Counted from the stretch's first letter, positions 9,014 to 18,192 are shown. The stretch is 39,301 bases of DNA from Betaproteobacteria bacterium (GCA_900299145.1 OMIN01000123.1:1-39301), one strand, 5' to 3'. Notes: generated by a model not told the origin, from the letters alone. A program made the numbers and translations.

Positions 9014-9658
9014 ATGAAGCCATATCCCCACCCCCTCATCGCACGCGAAGGCTGGCCATTCATAGCGGCTTCGCTGATAGTGGCGATTGCAGTGCACGCC
9101 TACGCCGGGTGGGGCGTGGCGCTGTTTTTCTGGATCGTGTTCGTATTCATGGTTCAGTTCTTCCGCGATCCGCCGCGTAAGGTTCCTGCTGATCCCGATG
9201 CCGTCATTTCTCCCGCCGATGGTCGCGTGGTGGTGGTGGAAAAGGCGCGCGATCCGTACCTTGATCGCGACGCGCTCAAAATAAGTGTGTTCATGAATGT
9301 GTTTAATGCCCACTCCAACCGCAGCCCGGTGGATGGCGAGGTCAAGCAGACGTGGTATCACGCGGGGTCGTTTCTCAACGCGGCGCTCGCCAAGGCATCG
9401 CTGGAAAACGAGCGCGCGGCCATGGCCATCGCCACTGCCAGGGGCGATGTCACCTGTGTACAGGTGGCCGGTTTGGTGGCGCGACGCATACTTTGCTATG
9501 CCAAACAGGGACAGACACTCGCACGTGGGGACCGCTTTGGCTTTATTCGCTTTGGCTCGCGCGTCGATGTGTATTTGCCGCTCACCGCCACGCCGCGTGC
9601 CGCGGTGGGTGACGTGGTATATGCCACAGAATCGGTGCTGGCGGTGATGCCAGCCTAG
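9014..9658 (+). CDS. psd: Phosphatidylserine decarboxylase proenzyme, short type
   Basis: Pyruvoyl enzyme that decarboxylates phosphatidylserine to phosphatidylethanolamine at the inner membrane. It has 214 residues, the small class. Membrane segments lie near residues 16-50, followed by the FFRDPPR motif. [17 protein letters not shown] is the conserved central region. The self-cleavage site is Gly181-Ser182 in [11 protein letters not shown], where Ser becomes the pyruvoyl group. ATG directly follows an inverted-repeat element and no Shine-Dalgarno sequence is visible. It is 16 bases from pssA, which makes its substrate. Confidence 0.96.
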   Translation: MKPYPHPLIAREGWPFIAASLIVAIAVHAYAGWGVALFFWIVFVFMVQFFRDPPRKVPADPDAVISPADGRVVVVEKARDPYLDRDALKISVFMNVFNAHSNRSPVDGEVKQTWYHAGSFLNAALAKASLENERAAMAIATARGDVTCVQVAGLVARRILCYAKQGQTLARGDRFGFIRFGSRVDVYLPLTATPRAAVGDVVYATESVLAVMPA

Positions 9659-9674
9659 CGATACGACATTGCGC

Positions 9675-10505
9675 ATGAGCCAACCGCTCGACAGGGATCG
9701 ACCCTTTATCAAAAGCCGCTTTGGCCGGCGCGGCATTTACTGGCTGCCCAACATGTTTACGCTGGCGGCTTTGTTCGCGGGTTTTTATGCCATCGTGCAG
9801 GCGATGAACGAGCGCTTTGAATTTGCCGCCATGGGCATTTTTGCGGCGATGGTGCTCGACGGACTGGACGGCCGCGTCGCGCGCATGACGCGCACGCAGA
9901 GCGATTTTGGTGCGGAGCTCGATAGCCTGTCGGACATGGTGTCGTTCGGCGTGGCGCCCGCGCTGGTGGTGTATACGTGGGCGTTGCGCGATTTTGCGTT
10001 TTCGCAAACCGTTCCGATGCTGGGGCCATGGCTGTCAACGCGCCTGGGCTGGATCGCCGCATTCATTTATTGCGCGTGCGCCGCGCTGCGGTTGGCGCGC
10101 TTTAACACCAATATTGATGTTGTGGATAAACGCTATTTTCAGGGGTTGCCCAGTCCCGCCGCTGCGTGTGTGCTGGCCGGGCTGGTGTGGGCGCTGAACG
10201 AATATCACGTCAAGGGCGTGGACGTAAAATGGCTGGCGTGGGGCCTGACCGTTTTCACCGGCTTTACCATGGTGAGCAACATCCGGTTCTACAGCGGCAA
10301 GGATATCAACCTGCGCAAGAGCGTGCCGTTTTCCGCGCTGGTGGGCATTGCCATGGGGTTTGTGTTTCTGATCGTGTCGGCGAGCACGCTGCCCGAAATG
10401 CTGTTCGCGGTATTCGTGCTTTACCTGCTGTCGGGATACGTGCTGTGGGTTTGGGAGCAATTGAAAAAGCGCCCGCCCGCGCCGCCGCCGGGCTCTGCTG
10501 GTTAG
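9675..10505 (+). CDS. pssA: CDP-diacylglycerol-serine O-phosphatidyltransferase
   Basis: Membrane enzyme that makes phosphatidylserine from CDP-diacylglycerol and serine, the substrate of the adjacent Psd. It has 276 residues. The CDP-alcohol phosphotransferase signature D65-G-x2-A-R-x8-G-x3-D83-x3-D87 is complete (DGRVARMTRTQSDFGAELD). About six to eight membrane segments follow. I chose ATG 9675; a TTG two codons upstream is possible but lacks a ribosome site. In many relatives leuA comes next; here a permease gene follows instead. Confidence 0.95.
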   Translation: MSQPLDRDRPFIKSRFGRRGIYWLPNMFTLAALFAGFYAIVQAMNERFEFAAMGIFAAMVLDGLDGRVARMTRTQSDFGAELDSLSDMVSFGVAPALVVYTWALRDFAFSQTVPMLGPWLSTRLGWIAAFIYCACAALRLARFNTNIDVVDKRYFQGLPSPAAACVLAGLVWALNEYHVKGVDVKWLAWGLTVFTGFTMVSNIRFYSGKDINLRKSVPFSALVGIAMGFVFLIVSASTLPEMLFAVFVLYLLSGYVLWVWEQLKKRPPAPPPGSAG

Positions 10506-10522
10506 GATAATTGCGCGGCGCC

Positions 10523-11599
10523 ATGGATACGCCGGATTCCCGCATCTCGCATATGGGCCGCTGGCTGGCCTTGGCTGCCGCCGCATGCGCGCTGCTTTAT
10601 CTGTTAAGTCCGATACTGGCGCCGTTTCTGGCGGCGGCGGTGCTCGCCTACATTTTCAACCCGCTGGTGGCGCGCATGGCGGCTCGCGTGCCGCGTACGC
10701 TGGCGGTGTGCATCGCGCTGGTGCTGATAGCGGGGGTGATCCTCGTGCTGTTGCTGGTGCTGATGCCGCTGGTAACGCGGCAGGTAAAGACTATCGTCAC
10801 GCAGTTTCCGCTATTCATCGACTGGATCAAGCTCAATGTTGGCCCGCTGGTGCAGCAGCATTTTGGCGTTGAACTGGACACCGCGCTTCTGAAGGAATGG
10901 CTGGCTGGGCACGCCGGCGAGGTACAGGGTTTTGCTGTGAAACTGCTGCCCACGCTGAAAAGCGGCGGTCTGGCGTTGCTGGGACTGATCGGCAATCTGG
11001 TGCTGACACCGCTGGTGCTGTTTTATTTCATGCGTGACTGGGATGCCATGATTGCGCATGTGTCGAAGCTCATTCCGCGCCTGTGGCATGGCACCGTGTC
11101 GGGCATTCTCCGTGAGATTGATGCCGTACTCGGCGAATTCCTGCGCGGCCAGTTGCTGGTGATGTTGCTGATGGCGATTTTCTACACAGTGGCCTTGTGG
11201 GCCGTGGGGCTTGATTATGCGCTGTCGGTGGGGTTGTTGGCGGGGTGCCTGACTTTCGTGCCATACCTCGGTGTGATCACTGGCGTGCTGCTAGCCACAC
11301 TTACCGGCGTATTGCAATTTGGTGATCTCACGCATCTGACGTGGATCTGGGTGGTGTTTGTTGTCGGCAACGTGCTCGAAGGTTCTGTGTTCGTGCCGTG
11401 GCTGGTGGGCGACCGCATCGGCCTGCATCCGGTGGCCGTCATCTTTGCGCTGCTCGCCTTCGGCCAGCTGTTTGGTTTCACCGGCATCCTGCTGGCGCTG
11501 CCGGCGAGTGCCGCGCTGCTGGTGTGGTTGCGGCACGTGCGCGGCGAATATCTGGCGAGCCGTATGTATCAGGGCGGCGCGGACAGTCCGCCTTTGTGA
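10523..11599 (+). CDS. AI-2E / PerM family transporter
   Basis: A 358-residue polytopic membrane protein of the AI-2E transporter family. Two N-terminal membrane segments are followed by an amphipathic region (about 85-150) and a C-terminal block of five or six segments, including the conserved PYLG in CLTFVPYLGVITG. The substrate is unknown; the family includes exporters of quorum signals, Na+/H+ antiporters and PerM. ATG 10523 gives the usual N-terminal length. An in-frame TTG at 10511 with AGGA very close by is an alternative. PerM followed by hda is a common order in Betaproteobacteria. Confidence 0.87.
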   Translation: MDTPDSRISHMGRWLALAAAACALLYLLSPILAPFLAAAVLAYIFNPLVARMAARVPRTLAVCIALVLIAGVILVLLLVLMPLVTRQVKTIVTQFPLFIDWIKLNVGPLVQQHFGVELDTALLKEWLAGHAGEVQGFAVKLLPTLKSGGLALLGLIGNLVLTPLVLFYFMRDWDAMIAHVSKLIPRLWHGTVSGILREIDAVLGEFLRGQLLVMLLMAIFYTVALWAVGLDYALSVGLLAGCLTFVPYLGVITGVLLATLTGVLQFGDLTHLTWIWVVFVVGNVLEGSVFVPWLVGDRIGLHPVAVIFALLAFGQLFGFTGILLALPASAALLVWLRHVRGEYLASRMYQGGADSPPL

Positions 11600-11603
11600 G
11601 GCC

Positions 11604-12266
11604 ATGCGACAGCTCGCACTGGATATTACAGCGCCGCCCGCGCCGTCGTTCGACAATTTTGTGGTGGGCCGCAATGCCGAAGCGTTGACACATATCCGCG
11701 CGGCGGTTGCCGGCGGCGCAGAGCGCTTCATTTACGTATGGGGCGAATCCGGGAGCGGACGCACGCACTTGCTTAAAGCGGCTGCGACACATGCCAATTC
11801 ACAATACGTCGCCTGCGCCGAGCATAGCATCTTCGAGGATGTCGCCCCACTACTGGCCGCTGACGACGTCGGCAACCTCGGTGGCGAGGCGCAGGTGGCC
11901 CTATTTCACCGCTACAATATTTTGCGCGACCGTGGCGGCAGCTTGATCGCCAGCGGCGGCGTGCCGCCAGTGCAACTCACCTTGCGTGCCGATTTGCTGA
12001 CGCGCCTGAGCTGGGGGCTGGTGATACAGTTGCACGCGTTGAGCGATGAAGAGAAATCTCAGGCGCTCACGCAACGCGCTCGCGAACGCGGTTTTGATTT
12101 GCCGGCGGAAGTTTGCGCGTATCTGCTCGCACACACGCCGCGCGACATGGGGGCGCTGTTCGCCACACTCGATGCGCTGGATCGCTTTTCGCTGGAAACC
12201 AAGCGCGCGGTGACAGTGCCGCTGCTACGCCAGGTTGTGTCAAACGACTTTAAAAAACTTAATTAA
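11604..12266 (+). CDS. hda: DnaA regulatory inactivator Hda
   Basis: A 220-residue AAA+ protein related to DnaA. Bound to the sliding clamp, it stimulates hydrolysis of DnaA-ATP and so prevents re-initiation of replication. The N-terminus MRQLALDI contains the clamp-binding QLxLD-type motif. The Walker A equivalent WGESGSGRTHLL has Arg in place of Lys, as is normal for Hda. The Walker B region is LLAADDVGNL. The frame is open far upstream, but the clamp motif and the four-base distance from the previous stop fix the start. The stop TAA overlaps repeat copy 2. Confidence 0.93.
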   Translation: MRQLALDITAPPAPSFDNFVVGRNAEALTHIRAAVAGGAERFIYVWGESGSGRTHLLKAAATHANSQYVACAEHSIFEDVAPLLAADDVGNLGGEAQVALFHRYNILRDRGGSLIASGGVPPVQLTLRADLLTRLSWGLVIQLHALSDEEKSQALTQRARERGFDLPAEVCAYLLAHTPRDMGALFATLDALDRFSLETKRAVTVPLLRQVVSNDFKKLN

Positions 12267-12278
12267 AACAAATACTTA
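12261..12278 (+). repeat. AT-rich 18-bp dispersed repeat, copy 2
   Basis: AATTAAAACAAATACTTA differs from the consensus at one position. It contains the hda stop codon and ends seven bases before the ATG of the HAD phosphatase gene, in the position where a Shine-Dalgarno sequence would be expected. Confidence 0.85.
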
Positions 12279-12285
12279 CATAATA

Positions 12286-12957
12286 ATGAATCTGGCGCTT
12301 TTTGACCTTGACAACACCTTGCTCGCGGGCGATTCCGACTACGAATGGGCGCAATTTCTGATCGAGACCGGCGTGCTCGACCGCGACACGTACGAGAAAC
12401 GCAACAACGAGTTCTACGATCAGTACAAAGCAGGCACGCTCAACATCCTCGAGTTTCTCGACTTTCAGTTAAAGCCGCTGGCGCAGTACCCGCGCGCCGT
12501 GCTCGACCAATGGCACGGGGTTTACATGCAGAAGAAAATCCACCCGATGATGCGCGATTCCGCGCGTGCACTGGTGGCGCGGCACGCTGGCGACGTGCGC
12601 GTGATGATCACCGCCACCAACAGCTTTGTAACCGCGCCGATTGCGCGGCTGTTCGGCATCGAACATCTGATTGCCACCGAGCCGGAACAAAAGAATGGCC
12701 AGTTCACCGGTGGCGTCAGCGGCCAGCCGTGTTTCAAGGAGGGAAAGCCCGCGCGATTGCGGGCATGGCTCGCGGCGCGCGGCGAAACACTGCAATCGTA
12801 CGGCAAGAGCTGGTTTTACAGTGATTCGCACAATGATTTGCCGCTGATGGCGCTGGTAAGCGACCCGGTGGCGGTCGACCCTGATGGCAAGCTGCGCGCG
12901 CACGCCTTGGCCGCCGGCTGGCCGGTGATGTCGCTTAACGCGTCCCCAACCCCGTAA
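12286..12957 (+). CDS. HAD superfamily (subfamily IB) phosphatase, SerB-like
   Basis: A 223-residue haloacid dehalogenase-type phosphatase. Motif I is FDLDNTLL with nucleophile Asp7 and Asp9. Motif II Thr is in MITATNS. Motif IV reads YSDSHNDLPLM. It is of the size of the PSPase-like IB group, whose members act on phosphoserine, histidinol phosphate or lysophosphatidic acid; the substrate is not evident here. In related genomes it sits directly before pcnB. Here two ABC transporter genes intervene. No Shine-Dalgarno sequence precedes ATG; repeat copy 2 occupies that place. Confidence 0.88.
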   Translation: MNLALFDLDNTLLAGDSDYEWAQFLIETGVLDRDTYEKRNNEFYDQYKAGTLNILEFLDFQLKPLAQYPRAVLDQWHGVYMQKKIHPMMRDSARALVARHAGDVRVMITATNSFVTAPIARLFGIEHLIATEPEQKNGQFTGGVSGQPCFKEGKPARLRAWLAARGETLQSYGKSWFYSDSHNDLPLMALVSDPVAVDPDGKLRAHALAAGWPVMSLNASPTP

Positions 12958-12964
12958 AACAACG

Positions 12965-13972
12965 ATGCGCGCGCCCATAGCTCTTGTGGCAAGCGGCAGC
13001 GTTGCACTGCTGAGTTTACTGATCGCGCTGGCGTTTGGCTCCGCGCCGCTCACCTTGCGCGAAGTGCTGGCAGGATTATTCGATGCTTCGTCAGGGGATA
13101 TATCTAACAACGTTGCCAACATCGCGCACGATATCGTCTGGCAACTGCGCCTGCCGCGCGCGTTTGCGGCGTTTGCCTGTGGCGGCCTGCTGGCGCTGGC
13201 GGGCGTGCTATTGCAGGCGTTGCTGCGCAACGCGCTGGCCGATTCCTACATTCTTGGCGTGTCGGGCGGCGCATCGCTGGGCGCGCTGGGCGCCATTACG
13301 CTGGGATTTTCCGCCATGCTGGTGAATACTGCTGCGCTGGCGGGCGCCCTTGTTGCCATCGCGCTGGTGTTCGGTTTTACGTTGCGTGGCGGCGCGGGCA
13401 ATGGCAATGGTGTGTGGGATGTCTACCAGCTGCTGCTCGCGGGCGTGGTACTGTCGGCGGGGTTTGCGGCACTGACCAGTCTGATTTTGGTGATCGCTCC
13501 GGGCGCGCAAGTCAAGGGCATGCTGTTCTGGCTGATGGGCGATTTGTCGTATGCCGAAAGCCCGTACGTGGCGTGTGTGTTGTTGGTCGTGTTGACGGCG
13601 GGCGCGCTGGCGCTGGCGGCTCGGCTTGATATCCTTGGCTTGGGCGTGGCCAAGGCGCAATCGCTGGGCGTTAACGTGAGTGCGCTGCAACGTATGGTGT
13701 TTTTTGGTGCGGCACTGGCCACGGTGGCGGCGGTGATGCTCGGTGGGGCCATCGGTTTTGTCGGCCTGATGACGCCTCACGCCGTGCGTCTGGCGGGGAT
13801 TACGCGCCATCACGTGCTGTTGCCCGTGTCGGTAGCGGCGGGTGGCGCCTTTCTCGTGCTGGCGGATACCTGCGCGCGCAGCGTGATGGCGCCGCAACAA
13901 TTGCCGGTGGGCATTTTCACAGCGCTGATTGGCGTGCCGTGCATGCTGATTTTGTTGGGCAGGCGGACGTGA
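12965..13972 (+). CDS. FecCD/BtuC family ABC transporter permease
   Basis: A 335-residue inner-membrane permease for iron-siderophore, heme or cobalamin uptake. About nine or ten hydrophobic segments are visible. Family motifs are RLPRAFAAFACGGLLALAG, the following LLQALLRNALADSYILGVSGGAS, and GFVGLMTPHAVRL near the C-terminus, where the coupling helix contacts the ATPase. It pairs with the ATP-binding gene that overlaps its stop. No periplasmic binding protein or TonB receptor gene is in the window, so the substrate is undecided. Confidence 0.92.
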   Translation: MRAPIALVASGSVALLSLLIALAFGSAPLTLREVLAGLFDASSGDISNNVANIAHDIVWQLRLPRAFAAFACGGLLALAGVLLQALLRNALADSYILGVSGGASLGALGAITLGFSAMLVNTAALAGALVAIALVFGFTLRGGAGNGNGVWDVYQLLLAGVVLSAGFAALTSLILVIAPGAQVKGMLFWLMGDLSYAESPYVACVLLVVLTAGALALAARLDILGLGVAKAQSLGVNVSALQRMVFFGAALATVAAVMLGGAIGFVGLMTPHAVRLAGITRHHVLLPVSVAAGGAFLVLADTCARSVMAPQQLPVGIFTALIGVPCMLILLGRRT

Positions 13973-14745
13973 CGCTCGCGTGCCACAGCCTGATGCTGGA
14001 AGTGGCGGGCCGTAGGCTATGCCGCGATTTGACGTTCACGGTGCAGCCAGGCGAAGTGTGGGGCGTGCTTGGCCCCAACGGCAGCGGCAAAACCACGTTG
14101 TTGAACGTATTATCAGGTTTGACAGATCCGGCGCAAGGCAGAGTCACCATCGGTGATAAGTCTTTGCGTTCGATGAAGGCGATTGAACGCGCGCGGTTTA
14201 TCGGCCTGTTGCCGCAACACGAAGACATCACGTTCTGGGGGACAGCGCGTGAGTATGCCGAGCTTGGAGGGTTTCCGCACCGCGGCGGTGCGTGGTTCTC
14301 CGGGCGAGGCGGGTTGGATGAAACCACGGTGACTTTGGCGCTTCGTCAGATGGATGTAGCGGCATGCGCAGGCCGGCGCTATGCCACGCTGTCCGGGGGC
14401 GAACGCCAGCGCGTACGGCTTGCGCAGCTGCTGGTGCAGGCGCCGCACTTTATGCTGCTTGACGAGCCGCTGCAACATCTGGATTTGAACCATCAACGCG
14501 AGGTGCTCCGGCGCGTTGCATCGCTCGCGTGCGAAGATGACCAAAAACGTGCAGTCGTCTTGGTCCTGCACGACGTGTTGTGGCCGGCGCGCTATTGCAC
14601 GCACGCGTTGCTGCTGGATGGCCGGGGTGGCGTGCGCACGGGCCTGGCGGCTGATGTGTTGACACAGCAGCATCTTGAAGCCCTGTTCGGCTGCGCGCTG
14701 TCGCCCGCGGGTTCCTTCAAGGCAGGCTTTATCCCCGCGCTATAA
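13969..14745 (+). CDS. ABC transporter ATP-binding protein, FecE/BtuD type
   Basis: A 258-residue ATPase partner of the FecCD permease. Walker A is GPNGSGKTT, the signature is LSGGERQR, Walker B is FMLLDEP, and the H-loop His is in LVLHD. I chose a GTG start at 13969, overlapping the permease stop as GTGA with AGGCGG upstream, over an in-frame ATG at 13939 that would overlap by 34 bases. Its 3' end holds the TATAAT box proposed for pcnB. Confidence 0.92.
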   Translation: MTLACHSLMLEVAGRRLCRDLTFTVQPGEVWGVLGPNGSGKTTLLNVLSGLTDPAQGRVTIGDKSLRSMKAIERARFIGLLPQHEDITFWGTAREYAELGGFPHRGGAWFSGRGGLDETTVTLALRQMDVAACAGRRYATLSGGERQRVRLAQLLVQAPHFMLLDEPLQHLDLNHQREVLRRVASLACEDDQKRAVVLVLHDVLWPARYCTHALLLDGRGGVRTGLAADVLTQQHLEALFGCALSPAGSFKAGFIPAL

Positions 14746-14746
14746 T
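14741..14746 (+). promoter_or_regulatory. TATAAT box eight bases before pcnB
   Basis: A consensus -10 hexamer lies at the end of the ABC ATPase gene. With normal spacing transcription would begin at about 14753, two bases before ATG, giving an essentially leaderless pcnB mRNA. No good -35 hexamer is visible, so the promoter is tentative. Confidence 0.35.
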
Positions 14747-14754
14747 TCCGGCAC

Positions 14755-16206
14755 ATGATCAAGAAGCTAATAGGCCGGGTACTTTCCGGGGAAATTTTCA
14801 AGTCGCGCGCTAAGCGCGACACTGGGGGCAGTCGCGCGGGCGCCAAGGTTGCCAAAACTGCAAAAATCATCGCATACAAGGATCACGGTGTGGCGCGCGG
14901 CCAGATCAGCGCCTGTGCGTTGAGTGTTACCGATACCTTGCAAGGCAAGGGCTACGCGGCGTTTGTGGTGGGTGGCGCGGTGCGTGACCTGCTGCTCAAG
15001 CGTGTGCCCAAGGATTTTGATGTGGCCACCAACGCCACGCCTGAGGAAGTGCGCGGGCTGTTTCGGCGTTCGCGCATCATTGGGCGGCGCTTTCAGATCG
15101 TGCACGTCATGTGCGGGCGCGAGACCGTGGAAGTGTCAACATTTCGCGCGGGCCATGACACGCAGGTCAAAGAGGATGATGCAGAAGACGCGGGAAGCGC
15201 GAGGGGCGCAGATCAGAATGACCGTTCGCGCACCGACGAACACGGCCGCCTTTTGCGCGACAACGTATTCGGCAATCAGCAGCAGGATGCCACGCGGCGC
15301 GATCTCACCATCAACGCACTGTTCTACGACCCGGCCACTCAAGAGGTTCACGATTACCACGGTGGTGTGAAGGATTTGCACGAGCGGCGCCTGCGCATGA
15401 TCGGCGACCCGGTGCAGCGCTACCGCGAAGACCCGGTGCGCATGCTGCGCGCGGTGCGTTTCGCCGCGGCGCTCGATTTCGAAATCGACGCGCCCACGCG
15501 CAAGCCGATCAACGAACTCGCCGAATTACTGCAGAACGTGCCGCCGGCGAGGCTGTTTGACGAAATGCTGAAGCTGCTGTTGTCGGGGCACGCGGTCGAG
15601 ACCGTGAAGCGGCTGCGTAAGGAAGGGCTGCATCACGGCCTGCTGCCGTTGCTCGACGTGATACTTGAGCAGCCGCTGGGCGAACGGTTTGTGATGCTGG
15701 CATTGAAGAATACCGACTTGCGCATACGCGCCGGCAAAGGCGTATCGCCGGCGTTTTTGTTTGCCACGCTGCTGTGGCATGAAGTGCTCTCGACATGGAA
15801 GCCGATCGAGGCGGGCGGCGTGCCGCCGATTCCGGCGCTGTTCAAGGCCATGGATCAGGTGTTGCAGTTGCAGGCGGAAAAGCTCACCATACCGCGCCGC
15901 TACGGTGGTGACATGAAAGAAATCTGGGCGATGCAGCCGCGTTTTGAGCAGCGCAGCGGACGGCGGCCGCACCGTTTGCTGGAGCTGCCGCGTTTTCGCG
16001 CGGGCTATGATTTTTTGCTGCTGCGTTGTGAAAGCGGTGAGCTCGCCAGCGAGCTCGGCGAGTGGTGGACGAAGTTTCAGGAAGCCGACGGTGGTGCGCG
16101 CGATGCCTTGTTGATGCCGGAAAGCGCGCCGAAGAAACGCCGCCGCCGCAGAAAGCCGCGCGCGCAGGGCGATGCCACTTCCGCACCTGCCGCGCCGGAC
16201 GCATGA
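14755..16206 (+). CDS. pcnB: Poly(A) polymerase I (PcnB)
   Basis: Adds 3' poly(A) tails that promote RNA decay. It has 483 residues. The class II nucleotidyltransferase core begins near residue 65: VVGGAVRDLLLKRVPKDFDVATNATPEEV carries the GG motif (residues 73-74) and the catalytic DxD. A charged loop precedes LLRDNVFG. The RNA-binding domain follows TRRDLTINALFYD. The C-terminus is a Lys/Arg-rich tail (KKRRRRRK), usual for this enzyme. Poly(A) polymerase is favoured over CCA-adding enzyme by length, tail and neighbours. ATG has no clear ribosome site. Confidence 0.93.
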   Translation: MIKKLIGRVLSGEIFKSRAKRDTGGSRAGAKVAKTAKIIAYKDHGVARGQISACALSVTDTLQGKGYAAFVVGGAVRDLLLKRVPKDFDVATNATPEEVRGLFRRSRIIGRRFQIVHVMCGRETVEVSTFRAGHDTQVKEDDAEDAGSARGADQNDRSRTDEHGRLLRDNVFGNQQQDATRRDLTINALFYDPATQEVHDYHGGVKDLHERRLRMIGDPVQRYREDPVRMLRAVRFAAALDFEIDAPTRKPINELAELLQNVPPARLFDEMLKLLLSGHAVETVKRLRKEGLHHGLLPLLDVILEQPLGERFVMLALKNTDLRIRAGKGVSPAFLFATLLWHEVLSTWKPIEAGGVPPIPALFKAMDQVLQLQAEKLTIPRRYGGDMKEIWAMQPRFEQRSGRRPHRLLELPRFRAGYDFLLLRCESGELASELGEWWTKFQEADGGARDALLMPESAPKKRRRRRKPRAQGDATSAPAAPDA

Positions 16207-16216
16207 AGAATTGCTG

Positions 16217-16708
16217 ATGGAAACTGCTTACATTGCGCTGGGCAGCAATCTGGAAAACCCCCGGCATCAACTGGCGTTGGGTGTTGCCGCGCTGGCGCGT
16301 TTGCCGCACACGCGGCTTACTGCGCAATCGTCGCTGTATCGCAGTGCGCCGGTGGGCTATGTGAGTCAGCCTGATTTTGTCAACGCCATTGCGGCCATCA
16401 CGACGGATCTTGCGCCGCGCGCGCTGCTCGACGAGCTGCTTGCCATAGGACGTGAGCACGGCCGCGTGCGTGAAGTACCGAACGGACCGCGCACGCTCGA
16501 TCTGGATATCGCGCTCTACGGCGAACGAGTCATCAACGAACCGGGGCTGACGGTGCCGCATCCGCGTATGGCGCAGCGCGCGTTTGTTATCGTGCCGCTG
16601 GCGGAAATCGCGCCGGATGTACCGGTGCCCGGCCAAGGGCGCGTGCGCGATTTGCTGCGCGGTGTGGATGCGGCGAGCGTCACCCGGTTGAAAGCGCTCG
16701 CAGCATGA
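16217..16708 (+). CDS. folK: 2-amino-4-hydroxy-6-hydroxymethyldihydropteridine pyrophosphokinase
   Basis: HPPK transfers pyrophosphate from ATP to the pterin alcohol in folate synthesis. It has 163 residues and starts METAYIALGSNLENP. Core motifs are SSLYRSAPVGYVSQPDFVNA and GPRTLDLDIALYG, the second carrying the Mg-binding Asp pair, then HPRM. The frame is open 15 codons upstream into pcnB, but ATG 16217 with GAAGAA before it begins at the conserved strand. Its stop overlaps the next start by four bases. Confidence 0.95.
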   Translation: METAYIALGSNLENPRHQLALGVAALARLPHTRLTAQSSLYRSAPVGYVSQPDFVNAIAAITTDLAPRALLDELLAIGREHGRVREVPNGPRTLDLDIALYGERVINEPGLTVPHPRMAQRAFVIVPLAEIAPDVPVPGQGRVRDLLRGVDAASVTRLKALAA

Positions 16709-17349
16709 AGCTCCCCGACAAACTGCGTTACGTGGTGGTGGAAGGCCCCATCGGCGCGGGCAAGACCAGCCTCACGCGTTTGCTGGCTGAGCGATGCGGC
16801 GGCGTAACCCTGCTGGAAGACCCGGTAGCAAATCCGTTTCTGGAAGCGTTTTACCGCGATCCGCGACGCAACGCACTGCCCGCGCAACTATTCTTTTTGT
16901 TTCAACGCGCCAATCAGGTGCGCGATCTGGCACAGTCGGATATGTTCCGGCAGGTGACGTTCGCCGATTTCATGTTCGAAAAAGACCCGTTGTTCGCCGG
17001 CCTCACGCTGCGCGATGACGAGTTGAAACTCTATCGGCAGATATATGACCATCTGAGCCTGCAACTGCCGGTGCCTGATTTGGTGATTTATTTGCAGGCG
17101 CGGCCGCATACACTAATCGAGCGCGTGCAAAAGCGCGCGGCGAGTTACGAGCGCGACTTGAGCGACGAGTATCTGGTGCGATTGTCGGAAACCTATACGC
17201 GTTACTTTCACCAGTACACTGCCGCGCCACTGTTGATCGTCAATTCAGACAATCTGAACTTTGTTGATTCGCAGCCTGATTTTGATTTATTGTTGCAGCG
17301 CATTGCCGCCATGCGCGGGCCGCGCGAATTCTTCAGCTCTGGGCGATGA
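16705..17349 (+). CDS. Deoxynucleoside kinase family protein
   Basis: A 214-residue P-loop kinase of the deoxyadenosine/deoxyguanosine/deoxycytidine kinase family. The P-loop GPIGAGKTS is at about residues 14-22. The family's substrate-site segment is represented by FADFMFEKDPLFA, and the lid region by the Arg-rich RVQKRAASYERD. It salvages deoxynucleosides; which base is preferred cannot be read from sequence. ATGA overlap with folK suggests coupled translation. The position between folK and panB is conserved in Betaproteobacteria. Confidence 0.9.
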   Translation: MKLPDKLRYVVVEGPIGAGKTSLTRLLAERCGGVTLLEDPVANPFLEAFYRDPRRNALPAQLFFLFQRANQVRDLAQSDMFRQVTFADFMFEKDPLFAGLTLRDDELKLYRQIYDHLSLQLPVPDLVIYLQARPHTLIERVQKRAASYERDLSDEYLVRLSETYTRYFHQYTAAPLLIVNSDNLNFVDSQPDFDLLLQRIAAMRGPREFFSSGR

Positions 17350-17366
17350 GTTCGACGTGCATTAAT

Positions 17367-17384
17367 TAAGTATCTGTTTTTATT
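17367..17384 (-). repeat. AT-rich 18-bp dispersed repeat, copy 3
   Basis: Read on the minus strand this is AATAAAAACAGATACTTA, one mismatch to the consensus. It lies between the deoxynucleoside kinase gene and panB, ending 11 bases before the panB ATG. The flank shared with copies 4 and 8 (reading TATTGA-like then T-rich on the plus strand) extends the similarity to about 28 bp. Confidence 0.85.
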
Positions 17385-17395
17385 GAGTATTTTAT

Positions 17396-18190
17396 ATGAG
17401 ACTCACGCTTTCGACGCTGCATAAAATGACGCAGGACGGTGACAAGATCACCATGCTGACCTGCTACGACGCCAGTTTTGCGGCGCTGCTCGAAGCGGCG
17501 GGTGTGGAAACGCTGCTGATAGGCGATTCGCTGGGAAACGTGCTGCAGGGGCATGAAACCACGCTGCCGGTCACGCTGCGCGACATTGTTTATCACACGG
17601 CCTGTGTTGCGCGCGGCGCGAAACGTGCATTCATCATTGGCGACATGCCCTTTGGCACGTTTCAGTTGAGCGCGCCTGAAACTTTCCGCAATGCCGCCGA
17701 GATCATGGCCGCAGGCGCGCAAATGGTGAAGCTTGAAGGCGGCAAGCCGGTGGCGGACACCATCGAATACCTGGTCTCGCGCGGGGTGCCGGTATGCGCA
17801 CATCTGGGCTTGACGCCGCAGAGTGTGCATCAACTCGGCGGTTACAAAGTGCAGGGCCGTCAGCAAAGTGACGCCGAGCGCCTGCTCGAGGACGCCAAGC
17901 TCATCGAAGAAGCCGGCGCCGGCATGGTGGTGCTGGAAGCAATTCCATCGCCGCTGGCCAAGCAGGTGAGCGATGCATTGGCCATTCCCACCATCGGTAT
18001 CGGCGCAGGCGTGGATTGCGACGGGCAAGTGCTGGTGCTCCACGACATGCTCGACGTTTTTCCCGGCAAAAAAGCCAAATTCGTGAAAAACTTCATGCAG
18101 GGCGCCGGGTCAATTCACGCCGCTGTCGAGCGCTACGTGAAGGAAGTCAAGTCGAAGGCTTTTCCTGACCGCGAGCATTCGTTTGTTTAA
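17396..18190 (+). CDS. panB: 3-methyl-2-oxobutanoate hydroxymethyltransferase
   Basis: First enzyme of pantothenate synthesis. It transfers a hydroxymethyl group from 5,10-methylene-THF to 2-oxoisovalerate to give ketopantoate. It has 264 residues, standard length. Motifs are [34 protein letters not shown] with the Mg-binding Asp, and [16 protein letters not shown] near the C-terminus. ATG follows AT-rich repeat copy 3 with no Shine-Dalgarno sequence visible. It precedes panC across a 137-base repeat-bearing spacer. Confidence 0.96.
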   Translation: MRLTLSTLHKMTQDGDKITMLTCYDASFAALLEAAGVETLLIGDSLGNVLQGHETTLPVTLRDIVYHTACVARGAKRAFIIGDMPFGTFQLSAPETFRNAAEIMAAGAQMVKLEGGKPVADTIEYLVSRGVPVCAHLGLTPQSVHQLGGYKVQGRQQSDAERLLEDAKLIEEAGAGMVVLEAIPSPLAKQVSDALAIPTIGIGAGVDCDGQVLVLHDMLDVFPGKKAKFVKNFMQGAGSIHAAVERYVKEVKSKAFPDREHSFV

Positions 18191-18192
18191 AA

